The notes under the pieces: model-generated | Databases searched by the model: none | What the model was told of the DNA's origin: nothing | Seen by the model: only the letters and a program-made list of their open reading frames with translations | Program-made: the position numbers and the translations under genes | In this document: positions 8,592 through 19,259 of the stretch, in pieces | Numbering within the stretch: position 1 is the first letter of the stretch | How the letters are laid out: the number at the start of each line of letters is the position of its first letter | Origin: Cinnamomum chago | Lineage: Eukaryota; Streptophyta; Magnoliopsida; Laurales; Lauraceae | DNA length: 64,000 nt | Assembly: GCA_038049695.1 (NCBI GenBank) | Contig: CP142455.1 | Location: 28,619,501-28,683,500, forward strand | Direction of reading: 5' to 3'

Positions 8592-10164
8592 TGTTGGAAG
8601 TAGGTGAGCCTTTTAGATGGGTTTTCAAAAACTTTTGACCCATTTAATGTAGGGATCAAACACCCAAAAGGCCAAGAACCCAATCCCAAGATCTAAAAAC
8701 CCTAATCTCATGCATTAAGTTCAAAGATCTATAAAAAGACAGATCAAGAAAACAAACAAGCATTACAAAGATCTACTAAAAGAAAGTAGATGTAGAGCTA
8801 TACCTGAGGAACCCACTTGTGCTCAAATCAAGAACTTGAATAATGACTTCTATAAAACCCTTTTGTAGACTTGATCTCCTTAGTTTTTGTGTTCTTTCAC
8901 ACTATAACCCGCTTATAGAGAACTTCCCAAAGAGAATGGTAGGATCTCTAAGGAGAAGAAACCCTAGGCATTCAAGAAGAAAACCAAAGGAGAGAAGAGG
9001 AGGAAGGAGAGAGTAGGGCTTGAGAGACTATGTGTAGAGATCTCTAACCCTCTCCTCTTATTTATAGTTTATATATAGATCACCTCCTCTTTGCCCAAAA
9101 TTAGAAATCTCATTTCTATTCTTAGTGTATGTCATACTCCTCATTTCCTTAAGAGTTCCAATTGGAATAGAAACCTTTCCAATTGGAATAGAAATGTTCT
9201 CTTCTTAGAGCTAGCATGAGGACTATTAGGGATTCCTTAGAATCTAACTCCAACTAAAACATCTGGAATCCACATCTCATGTGAACTTTGTACCCACAGT
9301 TAATTACAAATTACTCTACTAAATAAATGCAATTGCACTCTCGTCTTAAGAATATTTACAAGAAGACCATAAACTTTTCAATTACTACAAGTATGCCCCC
9401 AATCAATTATATCCATGGATATCTTGGAATTAATTTGTATAACTAAATTAGATCAACAACTTATTATCCTTATGACCCAATTAATCACGGTAATCATCAG
9501 TATCATCTGATTAGCTCTTAACCAAGATGAGTGCGCACTTACCAATGTTAAATCCATTAATTGACACAAAGGGATATTTTTATCTTAGAGGATAGATTCC
9601 ATCTTGAGAATTATATTTTTCCAAAGTCTTACTACCACGTACCTAAAATACCGAAGTGTTGACCTACAATTGGTCTCACTCATTGATAACTCAAAGTAAA
9701 TGCATAGTAGAAACTTGAGTCCATTAATCTTTCAGGATTAAGAGCCTCTTGATTGGGAATTATGAATGCAATACTTAATCAAAGACAGATTTGCATAAGG
9801 TGATACTCATGATCTTTCAGTACATCCAATGTACTAGCACAACAATTCAGAGTTTTACACTCTGATGGTTGAGACAAACCACACTATCTTATAATCTCAT
9901 CACCGGTCGTGAAAATCTTTCAAGTATAATAGTTGTGATCCATGTCTCCTGTATGTGAATTTCATCCACATACATGGATTACATTTAATATACTTGTGGG
10001 CTCCGGTTCATCTCATGAACCATCATGTCATTTTGTATTAGTTATGCGCAATAATATAATAAAATATCATTCATCATATGAATAAGGTATGAAATTATAA
10101 ATCAATTAATGAATAAATCAATTTTTTCACATCAACTACTGGATTGTGGACATACAATCTAACA
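8592..10164 (-). mobile_element. Probable solo LTR of a long-LTR retrotransposon
   Basis: The plus strand begins TGTTGGA and ends TCTAACA, the short inverted termini of an LTR. Read on the minus strand it starts TGTTAGATTGTATGTCC, a start seen in Copia LTRs. It contains a TATA-rich promoter-like stretch near 9059-9085, followed by a pyrimidine-rich leader with TCTCTCC blocks, as expected for U3-R. No internal coding region adjoins it. Flanking 5-mers (ATGGA and CATAA) do not match, so the target-site duplication is not preserved. The copy in duplication B starts at 61227 and is cut at 61828. Confidence 0.65.
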
Positions 10165-10171
10165 CATAATT

Positions 10172-10330
10172 AATACGTAAATGTTACGCATATTCTCCAT
10201 TTATATATGTAAATGTGTGCAGATAAACGACCACTAAGACACACGCTTGTTTTATTTTTTAGGATGGATCCCTGCCATCCCGTCACCTCCCTTTTCCTTC
10301 TCCTCCCTTTTCAAGAATGGATGTTAGAGA
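10172..10330. repeat. Direct repeat of 8445-8600
   Basis: About 155 bp, from GTAAATGTTACGC through GGATGGATCC to TTTTCAAGAATGGATGTT, repeats the sequence immediately left of the solo LTR. The LTR therefore lies between two long direct repeats, far longer than a target-site duplication. Recombination or an older local duplication is more likely than transposition alone. Confidence 0.8.
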
Positions 10331-11037
10331 ACTCCGCTACTAGTGAGGACAGACTGTCTAAGATGATTGTGCTAGCACTTTACTGATAATGCTATTACCA
10401 TAATATTATGCATTACTAATTATATGCCTCAATCTCCTTATTACTCATGCACTCTGACTGTGGGAACCACCAATTGAAGTAAAAGTGAAATCTGAGATCA
10501 TGGGAGTGGATGAGATTATCTCTGAGGGTGGATTATCATTTTAGGGTGGGCCCCACGGCAGAGAGATAGACATCTGTCTTAATGAATCGGGATCCTCTTG
10601 AGTCGTTTTCCCAAGAGGGCCCGTGTTGTACTGTAGTGGTTCCACCCACCGACGCCTGGGCATTTGTGCTCTCACGTCGGTAATGGATACTGTTTCGACG
10701 AATCAGGGTGCAACGTGGGGACAAATGTCACATTTTATTCCTAAAAGAGGTTTTATCTCTTAAAAAAATTTCCATTTCCATTTGGCAGCCTTCATTGGAC
10801 GAAACAGGATTCCATTTCCATTTGGCAACGTTGATTGGACGAAACAAGATTTTCCAGATGGATAAAAAAGGAGATCCCCATCCCCATCCCCATCATGTTT
10901 CTCTTGGAGTACGACAGGAACGGGAGGAGCATATGGGAGGAGTTTCTCTTGGAATACGACAGGAACGGGAGGACCATATGGGAGGAGTTATTAATATTTT
11001 AAGGAGGGAACAAATACGATTATAGTTGAATGAATTG
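10331..11037. other. Noncoding stretch with two short tandem duplications
   Basis: Contains a 40-bp tandem pair (10770-10849, units beginning TTCCATTTCC) and a 45-bp pair (10897-10986, units beginning GTTTCTCTTGG). A 105-codon open frame at 10708-11025 runs through both. The first repeat is not a multiple of three and no domain is visible, so I do not call it a gene. Confidence 0.6.
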
Positions 11038-12310
11038 TTCAGCTCTGCAAAAGTCTCTTTCTTCAATTATTGTACGACATGGGATGAATTATTAATATTT
11101 TAAAGAGGGAACTGCAAAATTCTCTTTCTTCAATTATTGTACGACGGAAAAGGAAAGTGAAGGGTGGTTTGTAAAGATGTAGTAAACCAACGGTGGTCAT
11201 TTTACTGATTTAAGCATCGACACCTTCAACAAAAAAGGTGAGAAAGTCAGAGGCACCTATAAAACCATACTTGCAATAGCTATGCCTTCTATTAGATTTT
11301 AAACAGTTGGGTCATGGGTGTGACCGTCCATTTTAGGGCAGAAGAGATGGACGGTATTGATTTGTAGCGAGTTTAATAAGATTGGCCGGAGAGGATCACA
11401 TGACAGCATTTTGCAAGTAGAAGAGTCATGAGAGTGTCCCACTATTGTGTGGTGCGCTTAGAATTTTATTTTCTCATTTTTTGAATTAAATTCTGAGATA
11501 AGTTACACTTCTCTTATCTATTTTTACTGTTCTATCTATGTCATTTTTGACCTACTTTTTTCTTCTCGCATAGTTAAATCTTTCTTTACCAGCGCCGTTG
11601 CTAGCCTATATTTGACATGCGTAAACCATTTTAAACGAATTTCTCTAATTTTATCCCCTATTTATTACTATCCTTAAATGCTCATGAAAGTGCGCTTTTT
11701 TTTATATGCTTCCTAATTTTACAACACATCAACTTTAACATTATCATATCTAGTACATTCATTTAGTGCATATGTTGCTCGTTAATTATATTGGCCAACA
11801 TTTTGCTCCATAAGTCATAGATAGTCTAATCATGATCCTATAAAATTCTTCATTCAATCTTTTTGGCATTCTTCGGTCGCAAAATATTTCAAAAGTAAGT
11901 TTTCACTTCAACCATCTCGTTTTTATTCTATGTTCGACATCTTTTTCAAACTTCTCATCTTTACTGATTGTAAAGCTAAGATAACAAGAAGAATGACTTT
12001 GATCCTTTTTGGCTCGGTTGGAAGGACCATTTGATGATTCAACTTTTTAAAGAAAAATTCAATCCTTCCACTCACTATTATCCACTAGATTGAACCGGAT
12101 AAAACTGTTGGAAACAAAATGTATAGCAATTTTTCATATTATATTCAAAATTGTAGATATTTATGAATTACTTAATGTTTGGGGACAATTATATTTTCTT
12201 TTTGTAAATATCACCTCCAATTGTGACAATAGTTTGCCATACAATTTTCTTTGGTTTAGCTTCCTTGATTTTGGGTGGGATTGTAAACTAGACGTTTTAA
12301 CAAAATGAAA
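11038..12310. other. Shreds resembling the NLR upstream flank
   Basis: Several short segments match the region upstream of NLR-A/B. They include CTTTCTTCAATTATTGTAC (compare 56800-56825), TTTACTGATTTAAGC followed by GGCACCTA (compare 4325-4355), the GACCGTCC hairpin motif (compare 3350), and about 12060-12260 (compare 5310-5480, including CTAGATTGAACCGG). No NLR coding sequence is present. Order is only partly conserved. It may be the remains of an older duplicated NLR flank. Confidence 0.5.
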
Positions 12311-12613
12311 AATAGGGTGTAACCTTATACACGGTGGTTCCCATGATCTAAACACTGAATGGATCAGGGACCAAAAAAAAAAATGATGAGGAATTCGACG
12401 TGTGAATTTACCCTCCACATAAACAACAGGGGTGGTGATAAAAAAAATGTGAACGTGATTATGTTGGTTTACATCGAATGATGGTCCCCGTGTTGGTGAT
12501 GGTTTCCACCGCAAGATGGCCGGGTTTGATTTGATCGATACTAAATGCTGTACATCAAGTTGCCAAGCGTGGCTTACCCATAAAAAAATCCGGATCTTCT
12601 GGCGATTAACTAA

Positions 12614-13107
12614 CGGCATGTTTGTGTCAAAAGTGAACGGTTTTCACATAAAATTCATTTTTCACGCATTTGGTGAGTCATAATTTTATGAAAATATTTT
12701 CCTACTTTATCACTAGAAATGAATTTTCTATGAGTATATGGGAAGTGAATTTTCTCAAAAAATTTCTCCTTTCTATATAATCTCATTCATTTTTTTCCAT
12801 TTCAACCCAAAACCCTACACTCTTTCAACTTTTTTTTATTTCTTTAAATAAACTATTGTTTGATGTTAAATAAATTATATACATGTTATGTTATTTTTTT
12901 TCAAAAAATTATTACACCAAACAAGAAAATTTAATTTTCTATAAGAAATCCACAGCCGCACCAAACAACATTAGCACCAATTCAGCGAGGAAAAAAAATT
13001 CGTACCAAATATGAATCTCTAAATTCCGTGGAAATCATTTTCTGAGATTTTTCATTTCTATGGAATTTGCTGACATGACAATTTTCCCTTATACACAGAC
13101 GTGCCCC
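12614..13107. mobile_element. Tourist/PIF-Harbinger-like MITE, family M2, copy 1
   Basis: About 494 bp. The left end GGCATGTTTGTGT and the right end ACACAGACGTGCCC are inverted. In reverse complement the right half aligns closely with the left half of the element at 48827-49358, including the GCAAATTCCATAGAAATGAA and TGTTTGGTGCGGCTGTGGAT stretches. TAA precedes the left end; the right-hand TSD is lost. Confidence 0.8.
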
Positions 13108-13395
13108 GAGAGAGTTCATGAGTTAAAGGATTAGAGCTCCACGGTGGCACCCACCTATTCAAATCTAGACGTTTTAAATTATACTACGCCCTCTAAGTAT
13201 ATGTGATGTCTTACAACTTCACATCAATCAGATTCTTTCTCAGCATTTGATTAACTGTTTGAAATAAATCATGATTAGTACAATCTATTGTATATTCATT
13301 ATAGCATTTTCTTTAATGAAAAGGTTAATCTTACGGTAGGGCAAACTTAGTTTAATATAAAATTTGACTAAAGCCTATTAATATGAAATTTATTT

Positions 13396-14366
13396 GAGGA
13401 TTTTACAAAAAAAAAAAAAAAAAAAAAAACTTTAAGTGGCCACCACATCAAACATGGAACTTTAGCCAGTAGTGCACCATACAGAGAATTCATACAGAAA
13501 AAGTAACTTTTTTCACCATTTTTTTTTGTGGTCGCATTCGACTTGATTTTATGTGTTGAGGGTCGACTGCAACCCTCGCTATAACAAGTGAGGGTCATAT
13601 TCGACCTTGAGCAAGCATAACATTTTCATCTTCTTCCTTCTTCCTCGAGTGTTCGAGTTTTCGATTAAAGGAAGAGAGGACTGGAAGATCCGCCACTTAA
13701 AGTTATTTTTTTGGTAAATTTCTCATAGAGGATCCTTCCGGAAGAAAGCTCTTGTAATTTCAAACCCAAATTTCTAGCATGCTATGGATTTGTGCAATAT
13801 CACGTGAAACAGATTTTGCTAAAATGGAAGAATGGATTGGAGGAGCAATTCAAAAGCTAAGATCCACCTCTTTATACTTTGGGCCAGAAAAATCATGCCC
13901 ATACAAGAAGATACCAATGGCCTAAAATAAAAGATGCTACCAACAAGAAAACCAAAGATGAGAAAGAGAACAAGGCACCAGCAGTTCACATGATGCACAA
14001 CCAATCGACAACATTTATTAGGGATTGAACATTTCTTAAATTGACAAACCCACCAACAACATTTTTAGGGCCAATTGACAATTTAGTAGGTTAGATCTTC
14101 CAATCATCTCTTCTTTTAATAAAAAAAGACAAACACTCGAGGAACAAGGGTGAAGATGAAGAGGTTATGCTTACACAGGATCGATACGACCCTCACTTGT
14201 TATAGCGTGGGTCAACACAGAAAGTGAAGGTCGAATGCGACTACAAAAAAAATAGTGAAAAAAAGTTACTTTTCTGTACGGATTCCCTATTTGGTGCACT
14301 ATTGACTAAAATTTTCTGTTTGGTGCAGTGGCCACGTAAAGTTTTTTTTTTTTTGTAAAATCCCCT
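13396..14366. mobile_element. Long-TIR Mutator-like foldback element
   Basis: Termini GAGGATTTTACAAAA and TTTTGTAAAATCCCCT are inverted, and the inverted homology extends about 260 bp inwards on each side (13396-13660 with 14105-14366). Perfect 8-bp target duplications ATTTATTT lie at 13388-13395 and 14367-14374. The central 450 bp has no transposase. Long TIRs with 8-9 bp TSD fit a non-autonomous Mutator-like element. Transcription through it would give a long stem, a possible small-RNA source. Confidence 0.85.
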
Positions 14367-14374
14367 ATTTATTT

Positions 14375-14936
14375 TGAGAGTTTGAATTTCAAACAGTTTC
14401 TATACCTTTAACTCAAAGACTTCGCTCTGTTAAAAGCTTGGGAGCGTTTGGACTCACCAACCACATTAATGGAATGCTTTTATTGTAAAAAAAAACAAAA
14501 AAAGAGAGGTAGAAAGCGAGCTTTATCCCTCTTTTTTTCACCCTTTTTGGCCTAGTTAAGGTGATTGGGACCCAAGGGAAAAGTGGCATAAAGACGGACA
14601 GGTGACATGCGGAAAGAGTGCTTATCTTATCAATTCTCAAAAAAGAATATTATTGGTTTGCAATTTTACAAGAAATATTGGGCTGTACGATTCCTCTTTC
14701 AATTATTGCTGCACCGTGCCCATCCCTCCCATTAATATATATGATTTTCGGACAATTTGATTTGAAGATTGACTTTTAATTTGGCAATTGATTGTTCAAT
14801 TGAACTCTGAATTTTTCTTTACAATTATCTCCTCTATTATTCAGGGAGATTCCTTATCTCATGCCTCGCATAGATTTAAGTTTCTTTATGAAGTGCTTAA
14901 TGTAATGCGATATTAAAATCTTATTTTAATACAAAC
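14375..14936. other. Noncoding stretch
   Basis: No gene, RNA or repeat structure recognised. Short open frames lack any protein signature. Confidence 0.5.
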
Positions 14937-15960
14937 TTGGCTCTATGTTTGCATCATTATATTTAAACTTACATGTCTTCATGAGTCTATCGTGGATCCC
15001 ACATAATTATAATTCAAACAGTTCAAATCAATTTCAACCACTCCATTGATATAGATTCAAATTTCATTTCAATAGTTAAATTTCATTTTAATATATGTGG
15101 ATCATACTATTCAATTGAGCACATGATATAATTGTGACTAGGCAATGATAATCCCATTCTTTACAACTATTATATGTGAGATTACAGGTTTCCGGAAATC
15201 TATCATAGGCCCCATATAATGATAATCCAAGCTGTATAAAATGAATATCAACCTCCTACTAACATACTTTAAAACTTAATTTTAATAGATGTGGATCCCA
15301 CCGTTCGATTGAGCGAATGATGATTAGGTGGTGATGAATAAAAATTTGGCTATCTGTTTGCATTTATTATATTTGAACTAACAAGTTTTCGGAAATTTAT
15401 CATGGGTCCCACGTAATTATAATCCAAACTGTTCAAATCAATTTCAACAACTTCAATGATGCATTAAAGTTTCTTTTCAATAGTAAAATCTCATTTAATA
15501 TACGTGGATCCCACTGCTCAATTGAGAACATGATAGAATTGTTACTAGGTCATGAGGAGGCCAGCCCCATTCTTTGCAGCTATTATATGTGGTCTTAATT
15601 ACATATCTATGGGAATCTATCATGGGCTACACATAATGATAATCCAAACCGTTTAAAATAAATATCAACCCGGCCCTCTACTAACATATATTAAAACTTA
15701 ATTTCAATAGATGTGGATCCCACCGTTCGATTGAGCATATGATGGAAATGTGATTAGTTGGTGATGACTACAAGTTTGGCTCTCTGTTTGCATCTATTAT
15801 ATTTGAACTTACAAGTCTTGGGGAACCTAAGTCCCTCATAATTATGTTCTGAACCGTTCAAAAGAGTTTCAACCACTCCAATGACATATATTAAAATTTA
15901 ATTTTAATAGATGTGATCCCGCCTTTCGATTGAACACATGATAAAAGTGTGATTACGTGG
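14937..15960. repeat. Five-monomer tandem array with alternating A/B monomers
   Basis: Five degenerate monomers of about 200-220 bp start near 14937, 15155, 15345, 15568 and 15776. Each contains a TATTATAT-like segment, then ATC(A/G)TGGG.CCCA, AATCCAAAC, and GTGGATCCCAC near its end. Monomers 1, 3 and 5 share TTGGCTCT-TGTTTGCAT; monomers 2 and 4 share ATTCTTT-CA-CTATTATATGTG. The dimer period is 408-431 bp, a small higher-order repeat structure like that of satellite DNA. Confidence 0.85.
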
Positions 15961-16597
15961 TGGGTGTTTAGTTTGTAATTGTGATTAACTAAAGTATTCC
16001 TTTATTCTTTATTGAATAAATGCTTAATTTATGGTTTATAGCTTTTATTGTTTCAATATGTAAATCTTGGGATTAGAAATTTATGAAACTCAAATTAGGA
16101 ATTTTGGATATAGAGTTAGTGATTTCTAAGATTGGAAACAGGGCTTCTCAATTGATAATGTTGGGTTTATTTTAAGAATGATATAATTTAGCATGTTTTG
16201 ATATTTGTTTTCTATCTAAAAATTAACGGAAAGTAGAAAATATGTGAAATATTTTTTTATAATTTATGATTGTTAATTCTGATTTAAATATTTATTCTAA
16301 GAATGATAAATCTAGCACATTTCTAAATCTAATTTTATTAACCATGGACCAGCCTGATTTGGGGCGGGCTTTAGCCATGGGTTTTTATATACGGACCAAA
16401 CTCAGACCTAAAATCTATGTAGGTTTAAGATATGGGTCGGACTTGGATTCAGTGGCATAGGGCCCAAATCTTGGCCGAACCCAAATGAGATAGACAATTT
16501 AATAAAAATAGCTTATTTAAATATTACTTGTTGGCAATGCATTGCTGGGTTTTGCTACGAATTAAATTGGGATTATGGTTTTTATTTTTTATGGTAG

Positions 16598-16633
<36 letters not shown>

Positions 16634-18035
16634 GATGGGATTTATCTTATTGAATAACAAGTGTCATATACATCTTGGAATATTCATTAATCCTTATCAA
16701 GGAGGGATGATCACGGACCGAACCGGCCTGAGTTTGGGCTATCTTACTTTCGGCCGAGCTTGAGCCTTAGGTTTTGACATGCAGGAGGGGCTTGTATTTA
16801 ATGGTTGAGAGCTTGAATCCCCGGTCGAGCCCGAACAAGATACACAATTTAAGCAAAAACTAAACTCTTTTAGACACAACCAAAAAACCCAATCAGTTAA
16901 GCTCCAACTTTAGATGATAGGTAAAAGATATGTTTTTTAAAATAAAAACATGATTCACATAGGCCGGGCTTAACATTTATCAAACGGGCCGAGTTTTGGT
17001 CAAACCTTTCATTTAAAATCTTGTCATTGGTTAAACTTGTGAAGTCATTTATGGAGAGGGCTACCCGATGTAGGTGCAACAAATTTAATGAGACCCACCG
17101 ATAGCATTTTTCACTTAGAAATGGATCTTAAAAATGTTGGGGATCCATTTGTGAGAAATTGTAATGGAAACATAAGGTCGATTAATTTGGATAGAGATAC
17201 AATCGCACAAAGACTCAATATTCGCACGGAACAGTTTCATTTTTCATTTCAAATCTCCTCCAAAAAATAGACCGGAAACAAATCATATCCTGTTTAAAAA
17301 AATTAGACAAATTGACTATATCGCTGAATCAAAATGTCCGTTATCATTAATTACTTATGCTCAAGTTATACAATCAACTTTCAATATCAAACTTTACAAC
17401 ATTATAAATTCATAATGATATCATTTTATTATTTATTGTTGATGTACACATTTTAAGTATTTTGCTTATATTTTATTGGATGGACAGTTAGATTGAATAT
17501 GCGGTTAACTAATTAAGTATTTTTTTACTAATTTATTGATTGAATGTTTAATTTAATTGTATTCACTGTCTCATTATGTTAATATGTAAAATTTTAATTA
17601 CTGAAAAAAAAGCCACCATGTTGAGAAAAATAGGGGTAATGACATATTAATTTCACCAGAAATATTGCTTGACTAGTTAATGATTTTTTTAAAAAACTTT
17701 TTTTGAACCATGTCTTGTAATATCTTGGGATAGTTACATGATATCATGGGATTTTACAATTTCCATATCATATACTTTGTGCAATCAGCAAGAGAAATTT
17801 CGTTTACATAACACAAAAAATGACGTTTTTGTGAAAAGTAAATATATAATTGCCTACCATTTCTCATGTTCTAACATTAAAAAAAAAATAAAAAAAATTC
17901 TCTAAGATGCTGCATAAAACCATGTCATCATGGTACATGAATTCCCTGTTATATGTTTTGTGACATACACAGTTATCATATCATGGGATATGAAAAAAAA
18001 AGTTGAAGGAAAAATATTAACCACAGTCAAACAAC
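15961..18035. other. Noncoding stretch
   Basis: No gene recognised. The sequence is AT-rich with islands of GC-rich repeat-like text (GGGC/GGCCGAG motifs near 16345-16480, 16715-16850 and 16960-17000), similar in flavour to 18590-18960. A 33-base G tract is listed separately. Confidence 0.5.
16599..16631 (+). repeat. Poly-G tract (33 G)
   Basis: Uninterrupted run of 33 G. It could form a G-quadruplex or reflect replication slippage; run length in any assembly is error-prone. Confidence 0.85.
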
Positions 18036-18178
18036 GAGTAATGCTACTTGGACAAACTTTTTGGCCAGAATTTTGGCCAACCCATATGGTTTCTATTGAA
18101 TATCATAGTGATATTCAATGGAAACCATATGGGTTGGCCAAAATTCTGGCCAAAAAGTTTGTCCAAGTAGACTTTTTG
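18036..18178. mobile_element. 143-bp foldback element with near-perfect 62-nt arms
   Basis: The left arm 18044-18105 and right arm 18109-18170 are reverse complements with one difference, which would be a G-U pair in RNA, around a 3-nt loop. Each arm is bordered by 8 unrelated bases. Outside these lie identical 10-bp direct repeats GTCAAACAAC at 18026-18035 and 18179-18188, the signature of a target-site duplication. No coding capacity is convincing; open frames on both strands only reflect the palindrome. It is best read as a very young foldback MITE, possibly Mutator-like by TSD length, or a hairpin RNA precursor. Confidence 0.85.
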
Positions 18179-18399
18179 GTCAAACAACTGTGGGTCGCTA
18201 GAGCACTCAATCGGTTTAGTGAACATTAGTCAGCGCGTTCACTCCATTTTAAGAGAGTTGAAATAAATTTTGTCTCTCTGTGTGAGTTTGTTGGAATGGG
18301 GAAGAAGAGGCGTGAGGACTCTATTCCAAATCCCCAACCCCTAATCAAAAAAAAAAAAAAATAAAAGAAGAAGAAGAGAGAAACATAGGACTAAGAAAA

Positions 18400-19010
18400 A
18401 AGATGCCTAAAAAGAAAAGAAAAAGAAAGAAAGACCAGCCCCGTTGATAGATTCCTACTTTTGTGTTGTTTTGTGGTCCTTGTTGCTGGTATAACATGGA
18501 ATGACCCCGACTTTGTGGGAAAAATGATAAGTTGCATTGGTGATATATTGCTTTACCAATTCCAAATATAAAACCCAACATTCGGGGTTTTCATGGCCCA
18601 CGCTGGGTCAAACTGAGGCATATCCAGGTGAGGCCCAAGTTTAGGAACATAGGCCCATGACCGGCACTGGACCGAAACAGGCCATAAAAATCAGCCCCAA
18701 GCCTGCCGATTTAGTCAACCAGGGCGTGCTGAACCGGGCTTTTGATCAATTTCATGGGCTTTCTAGCAAATCTTTGGCGTAATTAAATTAAATTACATCC
18801 ACTCCTTATACTGGCCGGGCGGGCCGGGCTTGGGCTCTCTTTCACTTAATCCAAGCCTGCCCCAATTATTAATGGCCCCAAATCACACATACAAGCGTGG
18901 CCTAAAGCGAGCTAGGCTGGGATTGGGCTCAGGCTGGCCCAGCCCATGAACACCCCTACCCAAGATGTCCATTGGATCCATTTTCTTTGTCCTAGCTTCT
19001 ATGATTCTGA
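18400..19010. other. Relic similar to NLR-A upstream 4740-5000
   Basis: Segments near 18430-18570 match 4850-4965: GATTCCTACTTT, TTGCTGGTATAACATG, and TTGCATTGGTGATATATTG..TTTACCAATTCC. A further match, GATGTCCATTG..TCCATTTTC, lies at 18963-18990. In between (18580-18960) a GC-rich block with GGCC/GGGCTT motifs has no counterpart in NLR-A and may be an insertion. No coding sequence. Confidence 0.55.
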
Positions 19011-19225
19011 TAAATAATGCAATCTGATAATTGTCCTAACTGGACCGAGATTGGGCTCAGGTGGGTTTGCAATCTGAGAAATGAACAAAAGATAAAAAAA
19101 GGCAGAGACTCTGCTTGCCTAGTTTTTTTTTTCGAACTTTGTTGGTTATGTGGTGGTGTATTTTCTTTTTCAATATTCATAAAAATAAAAATAAAACACA
19201 ATGTAATTCAGTGGTTTCCATGATC

Positions 19226-19257
<32 letters not shown>
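19226..19257. repeat. (TTA)n microsatellite
   Basis: About ten uninterrupted TTA/ATT trinucleotides. Confidence 0.95.
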
Positions 19258-19259
19258 TT

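Larger units (their letters stand above)
1..9215. repeat. Segmental duplication, copy A
   Basis: This block matches 52478-61828 in the same order and orientation over its whole length: NLR gene, upstream region, two MITEs, SINE, A-rich repeat, 39-bp VNTR and part of a long LTR. The match starts at the first base of the window, so copy A may extend further left. It ends near 9215, where copy B is interrupted by another LTR element. Small indels separate the copies; for example, copy B has extra sequence near 52560-52630 and 56780-56920. The size and collinearity indicate duplication of a block of about 9 kb or more, not independent insertions. Confidence 0.93.

Noticed and set aside
10708..11025. 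Gene for a 105-residue protein
   Set aside because: It lies across two tandem duplications, one out of frame, and shows no domain; probably chance.
12161..12619. 152-codon minus-strand ORF
   Set aside because: Noncoding relic and MITE-flanking sequence with no protein signature.
17930..18229. ORFs on both strands around 18.1 kb
   Set aside because: They mirror each other because of the palindrome (repeated FWP-like text); not genes.
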